64,000 nt of DNA from Rhinopithecus roxellana (taxonomy: Eukaryota; Chordata; Mammalia; Primates; Cercopithecidae): positions 31,513,483 to 31,577,482 of the forward strand of contig NC_044561.1 in NCBI RefSeq assembly GCF_007565055.1, in the 5' to 3' direction. Made by a program: the position numbers and the translations under genes. Under the pieces are notes generated by a model. That model worked only from the letters and a program-made list of their open reading frames with translations. It did not search any database and was not told where the DNA came from. Positions 1-10,400 of the stretch are shown piece after piece (position 1 is the first letter of the stretch; each line of letters begins with the position of its first letter).

Positions 1-104
1 TTTTTAAATGTACAAATTTATATTTTTTTACTAGATTTTCGTGGGTATTTGGGTAAGGATTTGATTAATAATGGCTTTTTCTTTTTTTAACTGTTACTTT
101 TGAG

Positions 105-184
105 GAATGAACAAAATGGTTATCAACCATTTGGAGAAGTTGTTTGTGACAAATGATGCGGCGACTATTTTAAGAGAACTAGAA
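105..184 (+). CDS. CCT8: CCT8 coding exon (residues 51-77)
   Basis: Acceptor AG at 103-104 and donor GTAAGT at 185. The first two bases complete Gly51. The exon encodes 26 residues starting MNKMVINHLEKLF and containing TNDAATIL, the chaperonin equatorial-domain nucleotide loop. Confidence 0.97.
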
Positions 185-1449
185 GTAAGTTGTTTCTTTA
201 AAAGTCAAGAAATATTTTGGTGACATCAAAATTAAGTAGACTTTAACTAGAAGAAATCTCTTACTTCAGATTGGATAAGGGACTATTTTTCCAACTTGAA
301 AATTTATTATACAGGTTGTTCTAATTATAGAGAGTCCTCTTTAGATGGAACATTGTAACCACTGAAATCTTAAAAATTTCTTAAGTTATTGATTTGTGGA
401 GGGATTGGTTGTGATACATTGCTAATTGCGATATGAAATTGATTACCATTATCTTCATTTGATAGAGTGACTCTGAAGTGAATTATTCCACAATGCAAAA
501 ACGTATACATAAAACAGTGGTTTTTTTTTTCTTTTTTTTTTTTTTGAGACGGAGTCTCGCTCTGTCACCCAGGCTGGAGTGCAGTGGTCAGATCTCAGCT
601 CACTGCAGGCTCCGCCTCCCGGGTTCACGCCATTCTCCTGCCTCAGCCTCCCGAGTAGCTGGGACTACAGGCGCCGCCACCTCGCCCGGCTAGTTTTTTT
701 TTTTTGTATTTTTAGTAGAGACGGGGTTTCACCGTGTTAGCCAGGATGGTCTCGATCTCCTGACCTCGTGATCCGCCCGTCTCGGCCTCCCAAAGTGCTG
801 GGATTACAGGCTTGAGCCACCGCGCCCGGCCAACAGTGGTTTTTAAAAAGATCCAACCACTTGGTTTTATGAAAATAAAAACAGTCAGTTTATGGCATTC
901 TACTTTGTTCAGCTCCAGTTTTGCTATTAGAGTCTATAAAATAGATACTGCCTGCCAGCAGGGTTGTAAGGAAGATCTGGCACCTGAACAGGCAGAGAGA
1001 GCCATTCCTCATTCCCGCCTTGTAATTAAAGGATAACATACTCAGCCTCAGGGAATTTTCCTGCAGCTTAGCCCTTGAAAGCACTAGAACTTAATCTTTT
1101 GTTTTAAGTGAAAGTATAGAAGAATCAGCATTTCTCTAACCGCTAAAAATATTTTTGGCTGGACGGGGTGGCTCATGCCTGTAATCCCACCACTTTGGGA
1201 GATCGAGGCAGGCAGATCGCCTGAGGTCAGGGGTTCTAGACTAGCCTGGCCAACATGGTGAAACCCCATCTCTACTAAAAATACAGAAAAAAAAATTAGC
1301 CGGGCGTGGTGGTGCACACCTGTAATTCCAGCTACTCAGGAGGCTGGGGCTGAAAAATCGCTTGAACCTGGGAGGCTGAGGTTGCAATGAGCCAGGATCA
1401 TGCCACTGCACTCCAGTCTGGGCAACAGACCAAGACTCCAACTTAAAAA

Positions 1450-1481
<32 letters not shown>

Positions 1482-4400
1482 TTTTAAGTTAAAAGTTAAA
1501 TTTTAACTCCACAAAACACTTGTGCAAGAATTTGTCATTGTGAATGTTAATGTTGCACACTGATGATCTCAGGAGTTAACATCAGGAGTTACTAAAGTAT
1601 AGTGGTGATACTGTCAAAGTAATAAAATCACAGGGCTGACTTTTATAGTTTACTCCCTGCTTTCAGTTCTTACTCCTTGGCTTGTTTCTGTAAAGGTATC
1701 TAAAATTAAATCTTAAGAATAAAATCCACTTAAAATTATGTTACATTTTAAGAAAAATTTTATACTCCCCCCTTTCTTTAAATCACAAATGATAGCCCTT
1801 AGAACAAGAATATATGGTAAAATAGATACTGAGACTCATGACCAAGTTAAGTGGTATCTATTTTAGTTCTCCTGAAGGATTTTTAAAAAATATTTAGGTT
1901 TGGTGGTTGTAATTACTTTGTTTTTAATTTAGTGAGATATAATGATATGCTGAACCATATGTGTGGCACTGTATGTACAGGCCATCAAAAGAGGATGCAC
2001 TTTGAAATTCTTATTTATAGTGATACATTTGTGCTGATTGGCATAAAGGGACTTGGATTTTTTCTTGTGACCACACTATAAGTAGCGTATAGCACTGTGA
2101 TCAAATGGAGTTACCTAATCTACAGGAAAATTGGAGTCTATTTAAGAAATGGAAACGAACAATTTTATGCTGCTTTAAGAATCAGATGTTTAACTTGGTA
2201 TTACCTTTTCTACTAGGTACAGCATCCTGCTGCAAAAATGATTGTAATGGCTTCTCATATGCAAGAGCAAGAAGTTGGAGATGGCACAAACTTTGTTCTG
2301 GTATTTGCTGGAGCTCTCCTGGAATTAGCTGAAGAACTTCTGAGGATTGGCCTGTCAGTTTCAGAGGCAAGTGTTCATTTATAACTTACTCCTACTTAAT
2401 TTTTGCTTACATGTACACCTGCTTAAAACATAAACTAAAATCATTATTATAGTAGTAGCTAACATGTACTGAGCAGTTTCTCTGTACCAGCCATTATAGT
2501 ACATATGCTTCACATGCAGTATCATTTTAGTCTCACGAAAACCCTATTAGTGAGGCCTTATAATCCCATTTTATCTATTTTTTCTTTTTTTTTTTTTCCA
2601 CTTTATTTTAGATGAGAAAAGAGATTAAAATTAGAAAAATCTTGCCCAAGATCTCATAGCTAGTGAGTTAGGTAGAGTTAAGATTCAAATTTGGGCTGTC
2701 ATCTAAGCCTCCATTCGTAACTAGTAGAGTCTACTATATGTATTATTCCAGAGTATATTCTTTGTCATTTTATATCAAAAATAAACTTCCATATGTATTC
2801 AGTTACTTAAGTAAGCTACTTTAAGTCATGTCAGAATAGGAAATGTTGTTGTTTATATTTTAGGTCATAGAAGGTTATGAAATAGCCTGCAGAAAAGCTC
2901 ATGAGATTCTTCCTAATTTGGTATGTTGTTCTGCAAAAAACCTTCGAGATGTTGATGAAGTCTCATCTCTACTTCGTACCTCCATAATGAGTAAACAATA
3001 TGGTAATGAAGTATTTCTGGCCAAGCTTATTGCTCAGGCATGCGGTAAGTAAATATCAGTAAATGAAAAGATCCAAAATAAAAATGTCTTTAACATGACT
3101 AGGTATTTTCTCTGTTGTCCCAAAATAATCTTTTGATATGTCTCATTTCTTAACAGTATCTATTTTTCCTGATTCCGGCCATTTCAATGTTGATAACATC
3201 AGAGTCTGTAAAATTCTGGTAAGTAGAAAATGCATTAATGCTACATATCTAGATCAGTTTTTTTTGTGGTGTTTTTGTTTTTTGTGCAAAAAAAAAAAAA
3301 AAAATTGTGTTCATCAAAACCTAAATGTTACTTCATGATTTTGGACACTTAGGACTTTTTTTGAGGCATTATTATTTTTTATTTATTTATTTTATTTTTT
3401 GAGATGGAGTCTTGCTCCTGTTGCCCAGGCTGGAGTGTAATGGCGCGATCTCGGCTTACCACAACCTCTGCCTCCCGGTTCAAGCGATTCTCCAGTCTCA
3501 GCCTCCCGAGTAGCTGGGATTACAGGCATGTGCCACCACACCTGGCTAATTTTGTATTTTTAGTAGAGATAGGGTTTCTCCATGTTGGTCAGGCTGGTCT
3601 CGAACTCCCAACCTCAGGTGATCCGCCCGCTTTGGCCTCCCAAAGTGCTGGGATTAACAGGCGTCAGCCACTGTGCCTGGCCTTCGAGGCATTATTTTAT
3701 AACATTTTGATATTGCTAAGTTGTAATAATACTACTACCTATTTAAGTTTAAAAGGATATTGACATACTATCTCCTTATAAAGTCATTTTCTGTGATGTC
3801 TTGTGGGTTTAAGAACAATGTATAAACAAAATGCTAAATTTATTTATTCATTTATATATTTTGAGATAGTCTGTCTCTGTCGCCCAGGTTGGAGTGCAGT
3901 GCCACGACCTTGGCTCACTGCAACCTCCATCTCCCAGTTTCAAGCGATTCTCCTGCCTCAACCTCCCGAGTAGCTGGGATTATAGGTGTGCGTCACCAAG
4001 CCCAGCTAATTTTTGTGTTTTTTAGTAGAGGCAGGGTTTTCGCCATGTTGGCCTGGCTGGTCTCGAACTCCTAACCTCATGATCCGCCCACCTTGGCCTC
4101 CCAAAGTGCTGAGATTACGGGTGTGAGCCACCATGGGTGTGAGCCACCACGCCCAGCCCAAAATACTAATTTTTTTGTGTTCTTCATAATACTCTGAATT
4201 ATAATAAGCTTAGAAGACAGTTTTGAGTGGGGTGGAAATTGCCCTATCCCTCTTCAATAATAGAATTCACACTTTAATGTTAGTATTGAAATATTATATT
4301 TTTGATAAAATGTGCTTGATAGAGTAAAACCTATCAGTGGAGTGGTTTTGGTTTTGCACATTTGGCATTCTGATTGTTAATGTGAATTTAGCTTAACATA

Positions 4401-7400
4401 AGTACATGTGCTTTCCCTGAAGATCCTCATGTGTTCCATGTTTGCTGTCTCCCTCCACGTACTGCCAGCTTTCCCCATTAAATTGTGACCTTGTGAGGAC
4501 AGAATCTTTGCCTTGTTGTGTGTTGTATTCGCAGTACTGACAGCTGTGGCTGGTATATTGGCACCAAGTACTAGGTAACTGAATGGCTAAGAGCAGTTCT
4601 CTGCCTTTGGTTCTTCCCAGTACACTGAAGGACCTCTCCTCTCTAACAGTAGCTCATTCCCTCAGTGATTTCTGACTAGAGCAGAAGGGCGTGCTTTATG
4701 TCCACCACCCCACCCCTTATCCCAGGAGTCACTGTCTTGGTTTATGACTTTATTTTAGAGAGGGAGATTTTTGGTATATGGAGAATCAACAGTTTGACCG
4801 TAATGTTATTTTCATGAGATCGCTGATGGTTTTGGTATTCAATTCCTTAGGGCTCTGGTATCAGTTCCTCTTCAGTATTGCATGGCATGGTTTTTAAGAA
4901 GGAAACCGAAGGTGATGTAACATCTGTCAAAGATGCAAAAATAGCAGTGTACTCTTGTCCTTTTGATGGCACAATAACAGAAACTAAGGTATGTAGACTT
5001 CAAACCTTAAAAGTAATAATTGGGGTTGCACTTTCAGATTGTTTGAGTTAGCTCTTAAAGCAGTAAGTACTTCTTAAAAAACTGAACATTGCAGGATCTT
5101 ACCTATTTTTTTATGCCAGATTTATGTTCTTTGAATATCTAATTCAACTACTGAACATTAAACTTGAAATACAAAGATGGTGGCCATATTATTTATAATC
5201 TGACACACAGCCCTTCTAGTACAGCTTATAAATTCAGCAAGTGAAAGAATATGAGAATGCGAGTACTTTGTGTGCTCTTCACAAAAATAAAATTGACATT
5301 CTCTAGCATCCTGAAACAAGATAATGTAATTTGAAAATGGTAGGTATGTTTCTAAAAATATATGTTAGAAAGTTTGAAGTTTGTGTTTACAGTCAATAGT
5401 GACTGACTTCATCTCTAGAATTCTTGAAATCCAAGTTGTTGACAGTTTTTAAATTTTGCAGCATGAGCTGGTTGTGGTCTTTGGTCCACATTTTATTTTA
5501 TTTTATTTTATTTTATTTTTATTTTATTTTATTTTTTTTGAGACAGTGTCTTGCTTTGTCACCCAGGCTGGAGTGCATTGGTACGATCTCGGCTCACTGC
5601 AACCTCTGCCTCTTGGGTTCAAGTGATCTCTGGCTAATTTCTGTACTTTCAGTAGAGACAGTTTCACCATGTTGGCCAGACTGGTCTCCAACTCCTGACT
5701 GCAAATGATCCACCTACCTTGGCCTCGCCAAGTCCACATTTTAGAAAAAGTTTGAGAACCACAATGTTGTTTTGCTAATACTAGTTAACCTTTGTCAAAA
5801 GACAAATACCAGGACACCTATCTGACATATTTAAAATAAAAGTGCTTCTCAGCCGGGTACGGTGGCTCACGCCTATAATCCCAGCACAGGCTAAGGCAGG
5901 CAAATCACGAGGTCAGGAGATTGAGACCATCCTGGCCAACATGGTGAAACCCTGTCTCTACTAAAAATACAAAAATTAGCTAGGCGTGGTGGTGCTTGCC
6001 TGTAAGCCCAGCTACTTGTGAGGCTGAGGCAGGAGAATCGCTTGAACCAGGGAGTCAGAGGTTGCGGTGAGCCGAGATCCTGCCACTGCACACCAGCATG
6101 GCGACAGAGTGAGACTGTGTCTCAAAAATAAATAAATAACTAGAAGTACTTTTCCACCTAAGTACTTATCAAAAGCAGATGCATCTAGAAGGTTCTAGAA
6201 GCATTTAGTATTCTGCTGCTTCATAATATATGCACATTTATCTTTTTTTTTTTTTTTTTACCAAACCTTAAAATTATTTATTCAGTAAACTGTTATCTTA
6301 CAACTTTGAACACCAATGTAGTGAAATGATTTTAAAGGGAATGTTTACTTGTTTTGCCAGGGAACAGTGTTGATAAAGACTGCTGAAGAACTGATGAATT
6401 TTAGTAAGGGAGAAGAAAATCTCATGGATGCACAAGTCAAAGCTATTGCTGATACTGGTGCAAATGTCGTAGTAACAGGTGGCAAAGTGGCAGACATGGC
6501 TCTTCATTATGCAAACAAATATAATATCATGTTAGTGAGGTAAGAGAAAGCCGAATTCTTTTTACCTATATCATAAATGTTTTTTTCGGTGGTGAAAACA
6601 CTAAACAAAATAGACCACGACGACTGTTAATAAAGGGAAAGTATAGGTATTAGGTCAAATAGCAAAAGGACTTAGTTTGGGGAGGGGTCAGGAAACACCT
6701 CTGATAAAACATAAATTGACGCTGAGAGCTTGAAGAACCAATGACCAGATATCTGAAGAGGGAAAAGCATTCCAGGCAAAAGGAACAACTTGTCCAAGAG
6801 ACTAGACACAAGCTTGGTGCGTTGCCTATCAGAGTGTGGAGTCAGGAAGATCCCTTTTAATCCATGAGCACATTTATGGTGCACACTAGACAACTTACCC
6901 GTTTCTACCTACCACCATCCCTAGTACCTAATAAAATGTGCAAAATAAATCACTCCTGTTCACAGAACATTGATTGCACAAAGTAAAGCAAAAATTTTCT
7001 ATATGCTGTTGAGTTTTGTAAGGGTTTCCCTGGTGTTTTAGAACTATAAACCACTGGCATCCTAAAGTGACTTCCATTCTCGCAATTCTAGAACAATGCC
7101 ATACAACACAGACTTAAGATGTGGTACTATTGGCCAGCTGGATTCACTCAGAGTCAGCAATCAGCTTCCTGGCCTCAGTGTTCATTGCAATCCAGATGTG
7201 TTCTGAGTTAAAATCCACTGTCAAAAGAATGTGACATGGGGGCTGGTATACAGGTTCCTCTTTAATTTGAAGTTTATATGCTATCTGAAATTAAAATCAA
7301 ATGGATTAAAACTTTTATTAAGGTCTTTCTGTTTTTTAAAGGCTAAACTCAAAATGGGATCTCCGAAGACTCTGTAAAACAGTTGGTGCTACAGCTCTTC

Positions 7401-10400
7401 CTAGATTGGTATGTATTTTGGAAAACACTGAAAGATAGTTGAACATGATGGAATTTTTATTACAACAGTCACTTTCTTACAGACACCTCCTGTCCTTGAA
7501 GAAATGGGACATTGTGACAGTGTTTGCCTCTCAGAAGTTGGAGATACTCAGGTGGTGGTTTTTAAGCATGGTATGTAGGAATGGTAAAACATGTTTAAGT
7601 GCAGGGCTTTAGCTCTTGTATTTAATCACCAAATATATTTAATTTTTTGATAGAAAAGGAAGATGGCGCCATTTCTACCATAGTACTTCGAGGCTCTACA
7701 GACAATCTGATGGATGACATAGAAAGGGCAGTAGATGATGGTGTTAATACTTTCAAAGTTCTTACAAGGGTCAGTATTAGCAATAATCTTAGTAGTTTGT
7801 AAGGTCTGAGTACTTTGTATGTTCTTAAAAGTACAGTTGGCAGACTCATGCACATCACGAGTACTTCAGAATGAGTGGTTTATATGAAATGAAGCACCCG
7901 TTTTTGTTTTTACCTAAGACTTAAGTGTTCACTGCTATTGAATATGATAGTTTCCAAAAAGGATTGTACAGAGGAGTTAACAGCAACGCAGAGCTTTTAC
8001 AAACATTGTTTATGGTAGTTTTCCATTGTAATGTACTTTGAGTTGCTAAAGCAGTTCTTAGTGCTATATCTGTGGATATGCAAAAATGATATGGTGCTAT
8101 TCCCATTCTTCACTTTGGTCCTTTTCATATACCAGACACCGTGCACTAAGAAAATCTGCCCCACCCACTCACTTTTACCAAATTTGTAATATGTATTTGA
8201 GTAACAATGACTGATGAAAACTCCTGTTTGGTGGGGTACTGGAATGTGAAAAGATGAGAAAACTGCGAACTGCTTTTTAGTGAATTTTTGTGTGTGTGTT
8301 TTTTTTTTTTGGCGGGGGGACTACGTACAGGATAAACGTCTTGTACCTGGAGGTGGAGCAACAGAAATTGAATTAGCCAAACAGATCACATCATACGGAG
8401 AGGTACAGCTTTTTCTGTATAAATTGACTTTCTTTCCATTGCTTGAATAAAAGGCAATAATTAACACATTTTTGTTTTAGACATGTCCTGGACTTGAACA
8501 GTACGCTATTAAGAAGTTTGCTGAGGCATTTGAAGCTATTCCCCGTGCACTGGCAGAAAACTCTGGAGTTAAGGCCAATGAAGTAATCTCTAAACTTTAT
8601 GCAGTACATCAAGAAGGAAATAAAAATGTTGGATTAGATATTGAGGTATTTGAAAAAACACTGAACTTAAATTGCTTTATTTGGGGAATACACAACCTAA
8701 AAATAGTGTGAGTTTAAAAGTATCAATGAGAAACAGTGTTCTGATTTGGGAGCAGATTATTTTCTTAGTTTTTACATAGTTTGTCTGATGGAAGAATGTT
8801 TCATTTTCCTTCTGTTTTATTGATAGCCTTCTGTTCTGTAGTGTGTAATCAGCCCAGTTCTGTAGCCATTGATTCAACCAACCACAGATTGAAATATTTG
8901 GAAAAACTAAACACATTTAAAAATACAGTATAACAACTATTTACACTGTCATATAATTAATCTGGAGATGATTTAAAGTATATACGAGGATGCGCATAGA
9001 TTATATCCAAACACCATGCCATTTTATGTAATGGATTTGAGCATCCACGGATTTTGGCATCCTTGGGGGTCCTGGAACCAATCCTCACATACTAAAGGAT
9101 GACTCTGTAAGGTAGTACTGTGCTTGGTTACTTTCCAGTACTATTTAAGGAGCTATGTGGGGCTTTTTGTTAGGTATAAACATTTTCACATAAGAGGATT
9201 TTAAATGAAAGGATGAAAATTGTGCTTTGACAGGCTGAAGTCCCTGCTGTAAAGGACATGTTGGAAGCTGGTATTCTAGATACTTACCTGGGAAAATATT
9301 GGGCTATCAAACTCGCTACTAATGCTGCAGTCACTGTACTTAGAGTGGATCAGGTGAGCAAAGTGAAATTTTGATCTTTAAAAATACTTATTTGCATATG
9401 GTTTAATAGTATATTTTCCCAGAACTAGAACATAGCATAGTTCTAATTCAAAGGATTCTTAGTCCTCACTCCTCACATATTAGACACTATGTGCCCCCCT
9501 CCGTTTTTTTTCTTCTATTATAAATTGTATTGAATATATTACAACTAATTTAAAATGGACATCTTTCTACTGAAAGAATCCTTTGCCATTTTAAGTTGGA
9601 ATCAGTGGAACAAATGTAAGTTAAATATAACTTTCAAACCTTTTAGCCTTAGAACCCCTTTGTACAAATAATTTAGAGAGTAAATTTAATGTGTAATACT
9701 AACATGGAATTTGGAAGGACCATAAAGCCCTCAAGCAGACATTGCAGACCACCAACCTGAAGGAAAATGGAGTCTCTGGCTGTCTGCAGATAAGAGGACT
9801 GGGCATTGAAAATTTTTTCTGCTATGACAAATTATAGCTTGAGGTACTAAAAGATGTTAAAGGTGTTTAAAAATCATATTTCTACTTTTTTTTGAACTGT
9901 GGTAGACTGTTCTATATATAGAAGTAAACCTGAAATCATAATTATTTTTCCAAAAGGCATTTTCTGGCAAACTTAATACATTTCCCCACAAAATTTCAGA
10001 AGTAATTAATAAGCAATGACTATTTATAAGTACTTAATAGAAAATTTTAATTTGCTAGAGGGACAGTATAAATCAATTAGGTAAAAGTCATGTCATATTA
10101 AAGTTGGAGTAAGTCCTAAGTAGAAATGAGTGAAAAGATAATTCAACTTTTAAGTACAGTAAGGACCAGTTGGTTTTAATTATAACAAATTTATTGGAAG
10201 AACTATGATAGCAAGAGATAACCAAAAAGAACTGGATATTTGGTTTCAAGTCACTGGAAATAAGCAGAAACTAGATGTTTGGGTACCAGATTAACAGGGG
10301 TTTCTCTATCAGCTTATTAGGTGATTTTCAATGGAAGAGTATGTTTGAGTTTTTAAATAAATAGAGACCTAAGGAAATACTTATTCTAGAAATTAGAATG

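Noticed and set aside
3404..3763. 119-codon frame and many similar Alu-derived frames
   Set aside because: Typical inverted-Alu translation (LECSGAISAHCNLHLPGSSD-like); not genes.
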